From Hypsibius dujardini (Eukaryota; Tardigrada; Eutardigrada; Parachela; Hypsibiidae), in NCBI GenBank assembly GCA_001579985.1, contig LRSR01007985.1:1-53378 (forward strand): a stretch of DNA of 53,378 nt, in the 5' to 3' direction. The first letter of the stretch is position 1. Every line of letters starts with the position of its first letter. Below, piece after piece: positions 42,201-52,468 of this stretch. Made by a program: the position numbers and the translations under genes. The notes beneath the pieces are model-generated. The model was given only the letters and a program-made list of their open reading frames with translations, did not search any database and was not told the DNA's origin.

Positions 42201-45200
42201 TTGACGTCGGATTCGGCACTGCCTGTCTGCCTGGTGCAGAGCCCTTTCCTGGGGACCATCAGTGCCAAACAGTTTCTTTGGCTGCAAAAGGTACGACCGA
42301 AAGCGTATACTTGTATCTCGGAAAGCGAGTCTCAATTAATGTGCGCGGACTGAGAAATAACAGCAGGCTTTGCCAATTTTGCATAAATTTTAGTCGATTT
42401 CTAGCAAACTTCTAATGTCTTAAAAGCATTAATTGTTTTGGCGGAGATAATGTAACTACTACAAAAACTACACAGATAAGTTGCGAACGTTGTTTTTAAA
42501 TTTTGTGTTTAAATTCTAAAACAAGTATTGTGTATTGCGCAATAGCACATATTTTTGTGACGTCATTTCAGCTGTAAAAGCTGACTACTGAATACGATAC
42601 ATAATATGCCGCTCTAACCCTGAAGTGATCAATACTGTACGCTCTCTCTCTCTCTCTCTCTCTCTCTATTACAAAACTGAAAAACTCACAGCAGAACTAC
42701 GCTGAACTAGAGGAGAATTATCACTAAACTAAAATTGTATCCACTAATTGTTTAGTGTTTTTGTTTCCTTAATGTCTCAAAACACTGAAACAAATGTTTT
42801 ATTCAATGAAGAATTTAGTACGAAACTAAAGTTAATCAAATAACTTCTGCTAAAACTAAACTAAAAGTGTTAGTCGTTTAATTAACTAAGCCATACATTT
42901 TTATCAAAAAAGTCAAGCTGACTATTTGTCTAACAAGAGTTGTTGCACCATCGTCCATAATCCATAATTTCATCCCTAATTATATTTTTCAGCTTTGCTC
43001 CGTTCCTAGTCTTGCCACGCCCTTGAAAGAACTCCTCCATTCCTCCAGGGACTCCACTTCCGACATTCGCTACAGTATGATTCAGGCTATCACTGGCCTG
43101 CAGGTATAGCTGAGAAATAGTAGACTCTTCATCAGAGTCCAGAGATGTGCCGATAATCCATCGGAGCTCCCGCTAATTCCGATATTCTCAATATACCCGA
43201 TGAATTAGCGGGTTTAGCGAAGCGGGCGCGTTGGCTAGCGTATCGGCAAATTTCGTTATCAGGCGTGTAGGCGATTTTTTTATCGGACAAGAAATATCGG
43301 CATTTTTGAACACTATTTAATAAATTCGCCATTTTCTCTAGATACGCCAATCTATTTCTGTCACGAAGTAAACAGTAAATTTTCTAATTAAGCAATCAAT
43401 AGACTATGTCCTCCTGGTCTTATCTGCAGGAGATCAAAGAATCCGACCGTTTTAGCATGCAAAGGGAACTGCATTTATTCAATATACTTCACATTCGCGT
43501 CGGTATAATTTAAATGTATCGGTAAATAAAATCATGACAACAGTAGAACTGATTGGAAATACAATCAGCAATCTCTCATCAACGTTTTTGGATTTTCAAT
43601 AAAATAAAAATATTTGTTATTAAAAGCAAATGACCGTTTTTGGCTATCTTGAATAACATTAAAATATGGTTAAACAACAGCTCTCATTTATGTTTTCTCT
43701 CTGGATTGGCTTTGTTGCATCACAAAACAAAATAAGAAAGAAAGCTTTTACTTCTAGAAAGCTTACAAAAAATATTTATAGGCTTTATTGGAAGTTAACG
43801 TATCCGAAAATTTGAGTCCAAGCGGTAGCAAAGTGGACGGTAAAAAATCTATATCGGCACATCTCTGGTAGAGTCCCAAATGAGACTCATCCTGATTCGT
43901 AAAAACATGTTGCTGTATCTTTTAGAGTCTTCTAGCCACAGATGATCTGGGTGCTCCGTATTTTCGCACACTGTACAATGTAGAAACGAATGTGACACTG
44001 CTGCTGTTGATGCGGCGCATCGTGTCTCTGGATCTCTACAAAGCACCGCCGGGCTTCAAATGGATTCATGTGAAGGAGGCTGAACTCTCATCCATCGGAC
44101 CGTGTGACCATATGCTAGCGCTATTGTCGTCTGTCGGCATCAATGTTAGTCTGGCCAACGGAAATTGTTTGGGATGGAAAACCACTACACATGAACTAAA
44201 CTAAACTAAACTAAACTCTAAAACCTTTAGTAAATGATTTTTAGTTAAGTTTTTCAGTTTCCGCGAAACACCAAACTAACATTTCAGTTATAAAAAAACT
44301 AAAATTACTAGACAATTTTTGACTAAAACTGAAAGTCACTTAAAGAGACTAACAAACTGAAAGTCCTTAATCACTAAGTTTTAGCTGGCCAAAAAGCTAA
44401 TTACAAGACTAGTTCTAATTAATTGCCATTCCTAAAAATGTTCGTGTAGTTTGCACATGATAAATTAAAATTACCTTAAGGAAAAATAGCTTTAGGGCAA
44501 CAAATATTTATAACATAAGTATTTGCCCTACTGAAAATTTCTGAAGAGACCGGCGAAAGGAAGTCTTTGCAAAATCTGTAATAAAGAATTAGCATTGAGA
44601 TTCAAAGAGGGAACGCTGCTTCAGTTTCTACCATCCTCAGACTCATCGATTGGAGGAGATCTGCTCTGTTTTTAACCTGAAGCGTTAACTCTTTTATTGT
44701 TGTTCGGATATTTTAAGTGCGATACCTCCCTTATAGCTATTAAAATATGCGCAATCAGTTTGCCCTAAACTATATCAGAGGTAATACATTTCTATGTACA
44801 GTATTTTGCTACATTTTCTACAGGAACTTCTAGCATATATCAGAGCTGCATGCGCGACCATTCCACCCGGACTTCACCTCGGCTTTGTCCAACTCCAGCC
44901 GAGTCTGGACAACGTTTCCGTCGTTCTTTCGAAAGCCCGACCAAACGTCCTGCCAGCAGTGTTCGTTCGCAGCAATCCTCATGTGGACATGTAAGAACAT
45001 AATGGACATAGGTGTACCTTTATATTATGTATACATATGCAAGTATTGTTTAGCCCATAAAAATGGCAAAACAAAAATTAAATTAGTCAGCTGATGAACT
45101 TTTTTAGCTAACTAAATATTGGCTACTAATGATTATTGATTTAGTTTTTTTCATATATTAGTAACTAACACTTTTAGCCTAGTTTTAGTCGAAATCAGTT

Positions 45201-47036
45201 GACCAATTTTAGTTTTTTTAGTTTTTTTCATCTACATTTTTGGTAAATGAAACTTTTAGTTTAGTTTCCTTAGCCAGCTAAAAAGATTAAAGTAGAAAAA
45301 TTAGAAACTAAGATTTTTAATTTAGCTTTAGTTTAGTTGCTTGAGTTTAGTTTAGTTTTGACATCTCTAATAGCCCATATGTTGTCAAATTTGCCTGTGA
45401 TTTATTATAGGAACGAATGGATCGATCTCCTTAAGCATAATCCGAAATGTCAAGACGTTCCGTATACGCCGATCAACGGGAAATTCCGAAGTCAAATTCT
45501 GAATATGTGGCTTCAGCTAAAACACCACTTGTCCTTGATGAGTGTAGAGGAGCCCTACATTTACGAGAAAGTCGTGCAACTCTCACCTGAAAGTACCATG
45601 ATCGTCCTGTATTCCGACCTGCGTGGTCTTGCCGCACGGCAATCACTGGACGAAGAGCTTCGCCGAGGTGCTTTATCCATGGCCGTGCAGACCCTGGAAT
45701 CGAGTACAGATTTGATTGACCGATAATTAATATTTCCTAAACGGAAAATGTCACTGAAGAAATGTTTGACCTTGATATTTCAGACCATTTGGAAACTTAT
45801 CAGAAAGAACTTTGGCATCTCTACTGTCAGTCCTCCCTGTTACTGGATGCATTGACCGTGTATCTTCACCAGCGCCAGAGAGAAGTAAATCACAAAAATG
45901 TCTGTTTGTCTGTCCGTCCATCTGTCTGTCTGTCTGTCTGTCTGTCTGTTTATCTGTCTGTCTGCCTGTCTGCCTGCCTGCCTGCCTGTTTCTCTGTCTA
46001 TCTGTCTGCCTATCTGTCTGTCTTCCTGTTTGTCTGTGTGTCTGTATGTCTGTTATTCGGCCTGTCTGTCTGCCTGTCTATCTTTTATTCTGCCTGTTTG
46101 TCTGTTTTTCTTCATGACTGTCTGTTTGATTGACTGTTTATTTCAATTTCGTTGTCTGTGTGTCTGTAGGCAATGCATCAAATAATTACAGTTTTCTTTC
46201 GATTTTCAGGCATTCCACACCGACGAGCAGGACATCAAGCAGATGCTCCTTCAGCTGCAATTCCAACAAGATCGTTTGGAGCACAGTTGGAGTAACCATC
46301 GTTGGTTGCCGGATGTTATCCGTGCGGTGACGGGACGTCACAGCAGACGTTTGCCTTTGCTGTATCCAGTACGACCTAGTGGTCAAACACTTCCAAAGAA
46401 ATCAGCGACCGCGCCACAGTTACCACCAAAACCGTCTCGATTGACTGGTTAGTCTACGATTAACTTAAGGAAGTTTTTTTTATAATACAAAATACAATAA
46501 AATATAAAGTTTTAATTAAATTAAGTTTCATTTAATTTAAAGCGCAACATATATTGAGTTGTAAAATGTTATGAAAATAACTGAGTTAACGTAAATTAAC
46601 TCAAACTAAAATACAAAATAAACTATATAACTTTTCGTCTTATTTTATAGCAAACTCTCCAAATGCAAGCCCTTCCACCTGCACGAAGAAAGACCCGGAT
46701 CAATTATCCGTGACAGTTGCTATACAGCCTAAGTTCACATCCTCCAAGCAGGCAGACAGCGACTTGTCTTCCACACCAAGCCGTGGACCAAACAGGGAGC
46801 ATATCGATGCCTACGCCGTCATCAAGATCAATGGGAATTCCACGGCGGAGGACGTTGTTCGTTTAGTTTTAATGCGGTCTGTCGGTAGTTTGGCTTCAAA
46901 ATTGGTCCCCTTTTATGGTCTGGGTGTTTGGGTGGAGGGTCGGCAGATATTTTTGAAAAGCAGCGATATTGTTAGTCACTACAGTTCTCTGGGTGAGGCA
47001 CAGTTCTTTTTAATACGACAGGAGGATGAGTCGTAA
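37864..47036 (+). CDS. wake: WAKE / ANKFN1 orthologue (ankyrin, fibronectin III, RA-like)
   Basis: Orthologue of Drosophila wide awake and vertebrate ANKFN1/Nmf9, cytoplasmic adaptors that tune neuronal excitability and, in flies, sleep onset. Fourteen exons: 37864-37976, 38730-39051, 39324-39663, 39861-39974, 40544-40735, 41430-41668, 42171-42290, 42993-43103, 43926-44144, 44824-44990, 45411-45703, 45784-45884, 46210-46447, 46651-47036; every phase joins, giving 984 aa. The N-terminus is Ser/Pro/Gln-rich. Ankyrin-like repeats follow (LNRKNEFGWNLVDEAVMLGF, then NEIARELFQRG). A fibronectin III domain spans two exons (TWGESAVALHYRS, VEWSRDPNFESDVDFEIF, PYYLRLSAANLAGFG). Then comes the conserved ANKFN1 core (KQFLWLQK, YKAPPGFKWIHVKEAEL, GLHLGFVQLQPS) and an RA-like C-terminus (AYAVIKINGNSTAEDVVRLV). 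Drosophila WAKE has longer ankyrin regions, so more 5' exons could exist. The short donor CGA/GTACAG at 45703 is the least certain junction. Confidence 0.92.
39052..39300. repeat. ACAG/GGCA microsatellite filling a WAKE intron
   Basis: A (GACA)n run with GGCA and AGCA variants occupies nearly the whole intron between exons 38730-39051 and 39324-39663. The Cys/Leu/Ser/Val open frames on the minus strand are artefacts of the repeat. Confidence 0.95.
40030..40465. repeat. AACTA tract in WAKE intron 4
   Basis: Includes a pure run of CTAAA/AACTA units at about 40405-40452 and a triplicated AATCAAATTC word at about 40241-40270, surrounded by degenerate copies. Confidence 0.9.
40784..41366. mobile_element. 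Possible TIR element in WAKE intron 5
   Basis: AGGTCGGAA at 40785 and its inverse TTCCGACCT at about 41353-41361 bound a segment whose two ends are G-rich and C-rich respectively and share a GGCAAAGG word in inverted orientation. The inverted match is interrupted, so this is a moderate call. Confidence 0.45.
42640..42667. repeat. CT dinucleotide microsatellite
   Basis: (CT)n of about 28 bases in WAKE intron 7. Confidence 0.95.
42690..42900. repeat. Degenerate AACTA tract in WAKE intron 7
   Basis: AACTAAAATTG, AACTAAAGTTAATC and AACTAAACTAAAAG words in an AT-rich stretch of the same type as 30005-30275. Confidence 0.7.
43140..43867. mobile_element. hAT-like non-autonomous element in WAKE intron 8
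   Basis: The inverted ends CAGAGATGTGCCGATA / TATCGGCACATCTCTG are 16 bases and exact. They are flanked by 8-base near-duplications, TCAGAGTC on the left (43132-43139) and GTAGAGTC on the right (43868-43875), the last six bases identical. Eight-base duplications and CAG-type ends fit the hAT superfamily. The 728-base interior has no transposase frame. Confidence 0.8.
44195..44430. repeat. AACTA tract in WAKE intron 9
   Basis: Begins with four perfect AACTA units directly after the exon ending 44144 and its short open tail, then degenerates. Confidence 0.85.
45070..45365. repeat. TAGTT tract in WAKE intron 10
   Basis: The same repeat type as the AACTA tracts but on the opposite strand (TTTAGTTTAGTT, TTTTAGTTTAGTTG words). 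Confidence 0.85.
45899..46120. repeat. CTGT microsatellite in WAKE intron 12
   Basis: (CTGT)n with CTGC and CTAT variants fills the intron between exons 45784-45884 and 46210-46447. Confidence 0.95.
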
Positions 47037-47891
47037 TAATAACGCCACGTTTGACGATGTTAACACTTATGAAGAGACACATACGATTTGGAACAGACAG
47101 TTTTAGGGTAGTAAGAACACTCACTCATTCATTCACCCTGTCAGATTCATTCACTCTCTATCACACACACATCGAGTGCCGCTACTAGCCCAAAATTCCT
47201 TGTTTCAAGCCATATCCTGTATCAATTCATATGCTTCGCTTACGCTTCTCATACTGTTATTAGACACTAGCAAAATGTTTGACGGTCTGGTTTGACGGTC
47301 TGCTGTATGGGTATGGGCTCGTTTAGGGTCGTTACAAGCCGAAACCAATACCTCTCGTTGATTTAGGGGGTGATCAAGGAACTAAATTGCTAGTTCCTTG
47401 GATGGTTTTCTCAAAGACTTCATCGATATAGGCTGCATACTGAGACATTTTTAGTTCTGTTTAAGACGCACTTCATTCAGCTCTGTTTTTGAGAGAGGTC
47501 ATTGAGATCGACGTTTTTGCTGTCAAATTGATGAGATTGGTTGAATAATCAATCACGTTCAAATGTCTGGATCGGTGTAATGTGAATGCTACTTGAGAAC
47601 AGTTCCACATGTGATTCGAAGATCCCGGCATTCAATTTGGTATTAATCCGCATAGAGAAACATCTGCCTGTCAAGAACTAGAATTTCAACATCATCACCG
47701 TATACAGACACGTGCAAATGTGTCTTTCAAACATGCAGACAAAGCAAACTAAACCAGAGAAAAACAACAAGCTAGATCAAATTTGAACGAAAGCATCAAG
47801 TCAAGGAAGCCCAAATTTGAATTCATCAGGCAATCTGAACCACTGGCTATCAACCGGAACCACTGAATTGGACATAACCCTTTAATCTGCA
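47037..47891. other. Spacer between convergent WAKE and DUF2828 genes
   Basis: It contains the 3' flanks of both genes. No additional gene, hairpin terminator-like element or repeat block is evident apart from a short CACTCACTCATTCATTC run near 47120. Confidence 0.6.
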
Positions 47892-48265
47892 TCACTCCGA
47901 CTCAGATGTGGCATCCTCATCGGAATTATCCCCGTCCTCACCGACAGCAATTTCTCTCCTCTTCCGCTTGGACACCTTCTTGGCCACCATAAAGTCCTCT
48001 ACTATCGTGCCGATTAACGAGAAGGACGAAACACCCGCTTGTTCGCTCGTCAGCGGGAAGCGCTCCTCCTTGGGGATCTCGGTGATCTCGTACTTGTCCA
48101 AGGCATCGTTCATGATGGTCAGCGGGCCGAACTCCACTGTCTCGTCTGACAGAAAGGCCTTCATCATTTGAGCTGAAATGAAACGAAAACAATTAGGAAA
48201 ACATTCCAAACAACCAACGTCTTGGCTTTCGTAGTCTGTCAGTCAGTCTGTCAGTCAGTCTGTCA

Positions 48266-48334
<69 letters not shown>

Positions 48335-51134
48335 ATTAAATGTCTGAACATCTAAACAGCCATACCTGAGAAGCCGCTGATCAACGCCGTTCCAATCTCG
48401 TCCTTCTGCACGGGGAATGACTTATGGGTAGCTCGCAGGTTCCAGAAGATGATCTTCGGCACGGCATACTTGGTCTTCCCAAACATCTGGCAGATGGTCT
48501 CGTATGTTGTGGCCCAGGGGTGGCCGCCGCTTCCTCGGGCCTCATCAAACTGCATATCCGAAAAGATGAAGAGCTTCTCCACCATCTCCGCTTGCGGGTT
48601 CTTCTCGGCTTCGCTGAGGAGCAGCTCAAAGACCTTAAGCAGGTTCGTGTTCATGTCCCACTGCATGCGTTCGATGTTGTTGATGCGGTCACGCAGATTG
48701 TCGCCGACGATGGTGTGGAGTTGCGGGTTGGCGCTGAACGTGATGAGCTTGCTGTGGAAGGGCTCAGCAGTGAGTTCCGCGACCACCATACCGAGCGCGA
48801 TGGCCACTTCCATGGGGGTACCGCTCATCGAGCCGGAGACGTCGCAAACAGCCTGGACGTGCTTGAAGTTGCCGGTTTCCGCCAGTTTGGCAATCATATC
48901 CTTCCACTGGCCTAAAACGAAAACGAAAATTCAGTATGCATGGCAGGACGGGAGACGGAAGCACAGGCAAAGAGGCAGGCAGACGACGTACAGACACAAA
49001 CAGACAGACAGACAAACAGCCAGACTGACAGCCAAACAGACAAATGTACAGTCATGAAGCACCAGGATACCTTCAATCGTTAAATCCACCTCCATCGATC
49101 GATGATCCATATAGACCTTCACGAGGTCGTGCGGCTGCGTTCCCGTCGACTTGATGGTCACCTCACCCTTCGTCAGCTGGGCCAGATACTCCGCATACCT
49201 TGCCGCCAGCGCTACCCGGTCGTCTGACTTGATCTTCTTGCTGTTCTCCTCCCGTCGGAACGCCTTCCTATACTGACGATGCGCCTTGGCCGGCAGACTC
49301 TTGAAGACAATCTCATCCCACTTGCCGGTACACATCAGTAGCTCGAGCACGGTGAGATGGGCCCTAAGTGCAGACACCCGCTTGCGATACTCGCTCTTCT
49401 TCAGGCCCATCGCTTTGGTGATCTTGCGGGAGAATCGCAGCGGCTTCCGGTCAAAGTGGGTGTTCTCCGTGGGAACCCACTTGGCACAGAGGGATATGCT
49501 GGCCTTGTCGCTGGCCTTAAGGGCGGCCTCGTCGTTCAGCAGCTGGCACGCGAGGATCTTCAGCTCGATCGGCTCCTGCTGGTCGCCGCTCATCTGCGCC
49601 AGCCGCTGAAGCGAGTTCTCGGCGGTCGCGCCGCGGACGGCCAGTTCGGCGACAAAAAGCAGGTCCTTGTAACATCCTACCTGCAAAAACAAAAACAATT
49701 CTTATTAGATCAATAATCTAAATAGTGGTGTTTTTTAGTCTTCCAAAATTTAGACAAGGTTAGAAAAAAGCCGAGATCTAAATAAGCCCACAAATTTATA
49801 TGAAACAGAATTTTTTTAGTTATGAAGAAAAAACACTGAACGACATAAAAAACAAATAAACAACAATTAACTCAGGCATGATATTATAAAAATCAATCTA
49901 ACTTAAAATGTATACATTTTTCGTTTACGGCTATGAGTATATAAATACATGTAAATTTAGTTTAAAAAAACCTACATCACTTATCTCTTTACTACTTATT
50001 TTTTTCTAGTTAAATTACAAATCTGTATGCACTTTGAAAGTTACGCCCTTTTGTATTTTTAAAATCGGTACCTGCTGATGAGAAACTAATTAAACCTTAT
50101 CTAAATAATGAAATAAAAAATGAACACACATAAATTTTACGCTTAATATTTCGAAATTGACTGGACTGCTTGCTCGATGAACGAAAAATAAGAGCGAGAC
50201 AACTCCGATCAATCGAAAAGATCTGTTCGAGAAAAGCAATCAGTCAATCAATCCAATAGTACAAGGCATTCAAAAACCAAAGGAACTTCATTAATCGCTT
50301 AACTCGGCCGGTCAATCAAACAATCAACCTAGACGAACAATGTCATTGTCTGATCAAACAACGCGGAAAAGTCAACGACCAACAAGTAGTAAAACGGCCA
50401 ATCAATCTAGAGAATTTACACGCCAAATCAATCATTTCAAATTCCGTAGAAACATCAATCAACGCTTCCAACACACGTTAGACTCGCGACATCTTCCCCA
50501 CAAATTCCGAATTTCTTTTCCCTAACAAATTCCAACACAACTGCTCACTGCTCACCCACCTGAAGGAACCGCTGGAGATTGGCCAGATACGTCAGGGGCT
50601 TCCAGCAGGACAGCGCGTACAGCAGCACCAACGACACCTAATAAAAAAAGAAATCAAAATCACAATTCACACACAGCCGGAATGCTTAACTGACCGAGTC
50701 AAGCCACTCCACTCGCCCCGTGCATGATCACAATGCCGAAGCGACGTCAAGGAGTCGACTCGGTCCGGCAAGCATTCTATTCGTGGTTCTATGCAAATTT
50801 TTCTGTCTTCTTTCTCCCCCGCTTCGTTTCCTACCTTCTTCTCGCCCTTTCCGCTGCGGATGTCGCGCAGATTCAACAGCAGCTTGACCGCCTTCTCCGG
50901 GTCCTCATTCCAGGCGGCAAGGAAACCGGCCAGGACCGTCTCCACGGAGGTGGAACGGACGACGGTGGCAAAGAAGTCGAGGCATTTGTCTCCGGTCGAA
51001 GTGAATGCGCCCGCTGCGTTCTCCGTCAGCGTCCGGTTCCCTTCCCCACCTCCCCTCCCGTACAGCTGCACCTGGAGACGCTCAAACAGGGCCTGAAGTT
51101 CCGGAACGGCCTCCATCTTTTTTTCGTCACACAC
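47892..51134 (-). CDS. DUF2828 family protein with VWA-like C-terminal half
   Basis: Exons on the minus strand: 51134-50835, 50637-50560, 49680-49071, 48911-48366, 48172-47892; phases join to 604 aa. Key signatures in order: DPEKAVKLLLNLRDIRSGKG, VGCYKDLLFVAEL, then CAKWVPTENTHFDRK, KSEYRKRVSALRAHLTVLE and YRKAFRR. After these come a VWA-like block with a DVSGSMSGTPMEVAIALGMV metal-binding (MIDAS) motif, TFSANPQLH, MQWDMNTNL, FIFSDMQFDEA, FWNLRATH and GTALISGFSG. This is the pattern of Pfam DUF2828, best known to me from plants, fungi, amoebae and mimivirus; the function is unknown. It superficially resembles Ro60 (TROVE plus VWA), which I considered and rejected. The tail is basic then acidic (KRKRR, then DNSDEDATSESE), suggesting nuclear location. 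One intron carries a CTGT microsatellite. Confidence 0.88.
48231..48333. repeat. CTGT microsatellite in DUF2828 intron
   Basis: Starts as an alternating CAGT/CTGT mixture and becomes pure (CTGT)n; lies between exons 48911-48366 and 48172-47892. Confidence 0.95.
48953..49045. repeat. Imperfect ACAG/GGCA microsatellite
   Basis: CAGACAGACAGACAAACAG-type run with flanking AGGCA words, in the intron between exons 49680-49071 and 48911-48366 of the DUF2828 gene. Confidence 0.85.
49681..50559. other. Large AT-rich intron of the DUF2828 gene
   Basis: Intron between exons 50637-50560 and 49680-49071. It is rich in AATCAATCAA and CAATCAAT words between 50200 and 50460 but has no nested gene that I can support. 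Confidence 0.6.
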
Positions 51135-51950
51135 ACTCGAGAACTTGAGGCGGAATGAAAGAGGAGCTACAACGGCGAGAAGGAAAGGAAGAAAAGCGGA
51201 AGAGATTAGATTTCCCTAATCAAAAGTTGAGAAGGCGCGCTGCGTTGTCTGGGCGCTTTTGTATCTTTACTCATACCTCAGATATTTGTAAAGGCTTTGG
51301 GCGAAATTTGTGCTTCACTTTTTGGGTGCGTGTGGGTGGAATTGTGGTCGACTGCTCGATAGTCTGCTTGTTCGAGGAAAAAATCGTTGAGAGGAAGGAT
51401 AAAGAAGAAGTGGGAGTGGACAGAAAAAAGGTGAGGCAACAATGAGCAATGAAGGAGGTGCGGTGCGAGAGCTGAAGGAAGGAAGACAAGAGAAGTGAAG
51501 AGTGAGAGACCGGTTTTTTCTTGGGGTGTGGAGCTAATAGGAAATGAGCTCACTCAGTAACTAAACACAGGCAGAAGCAATGGTCGAAATGATGTCATTC
51601 ATGAGCGGCAAAGGAAGGAGCCGAATGGGAGACCAGCCTACTGCTGTGGAACTGTTGGGCATGATTGGCTGCTTTTGCGTATTACGCATGTCTATGTATT
51701 ATTAGCTGACCTCATCTCATTAGTGTATTTCATCATTTCGGCTTGATGAGATCACATTTTACAGACTGTAAATAACGGCATTTTGCCGTCTCTTGATTGA
51801 TGCTTATCACGGAGTCATGTGTCATTTCCGGGAGCAGTTTTGTTTTGTGTTTCAAGGTCAAAATTGGATCATCTCTCTGCTGAAACGAGTAAAAGCATTT
51901 TTTGCCTTTCGGCAATCACCGCAGTGGCGATGACTTGTATTATCAGGCAT

Positions 51951-51970
51951 CTTGTCTGTCTGTCTGTCTA

Positions 51971-52023
<53 letters not shown>

Positions 52024-52170
52024 GTCTGTCTGTTCTCTGTCTCTCTGTCTGTCTCTCTGTCGTCTCTCTGTCTTCTGTCTGTCTCTCTGTCTCTCTGTCT
52101 GTCTGTCTGTCTGTCTCTCTGTCTGTCTGTCTCTCTGTCTGTCTGTCTGTCTGTCTGTCCATCTGTCTGT
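51951..52170. repeat. CTGT/CTCTGT microsatellite
   Basis: A long compound run of (CTGT)n interleaved with CTCTGT units, between the DUF2828 and GGT genes; every reading frame over it is a low-complexity artefact. Confidence 0.95.
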
Positions 52171-52255
52171 CCGTTCGCCCGTCCGTCCATCAATGTATAT
52201 GACTGATCTGTTTCTGTTTATCTGACTGCCTGTCTACCTGCATACGATGCTTGCC

Positions 52256-52260
52256 TGTCG

Positions 52261-52296
<36 letters not shown>

Positions 52297-52302
52297 GTCT
52301 AC
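52256..52302. repeat. CTGT microsatellite
   Basis: Short (CTGT)n run downstream of the larger block, near the 3' end of the GGT gene. Confidence 0.95.
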
Positions 52303-52468
52303 CTTACTGTTTATATTGAAAGTTTTATAAAGATGGGCGTTTCTTCACTATGGAAAAAAAATTTGCATTATGAGAGAGAAATATAAAGGATGCATAGCGC
52401 TCCTGCGCAGAACCCACAAACAGAAGACAATTAAATCCTAACGGGAACTCTATGGCCTTGAGCCAAAC

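Larger units (their letters stand above)
51135..52468. other. Upstream region of DUF2828 gene and 3' flank of GGT gene
   Basis: No supported coding region; the overlapping open frames at 51155-51550 are purine-rich on one strand and show no family features or splice structure. It contains two CTGT blocks listed separately. The DUF2828 promoter on the minus strand should be in the left part. Confidence 0.5.

Noticed and set aside
47892-51134. Annotation as Ro60 (TROVE domain plus VWA).
   Set aside because: The alpha-helical N-terminal half and VWA-like end suggest it at first, but the specific motifs (KWVPTE, EYRKRVSALRAHL, DVSGSMSGTPMEVAIALGM, MQWDMNTNL, FSDMQFDEA) are those of DUF2828 and not of Ro60.
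51155-51550. Overlapping open frames upstream of the DUF2828 gene.
   Set aside because: Purine-rich low-complexity sequence without splice support or family similarity; probably 5' flank.
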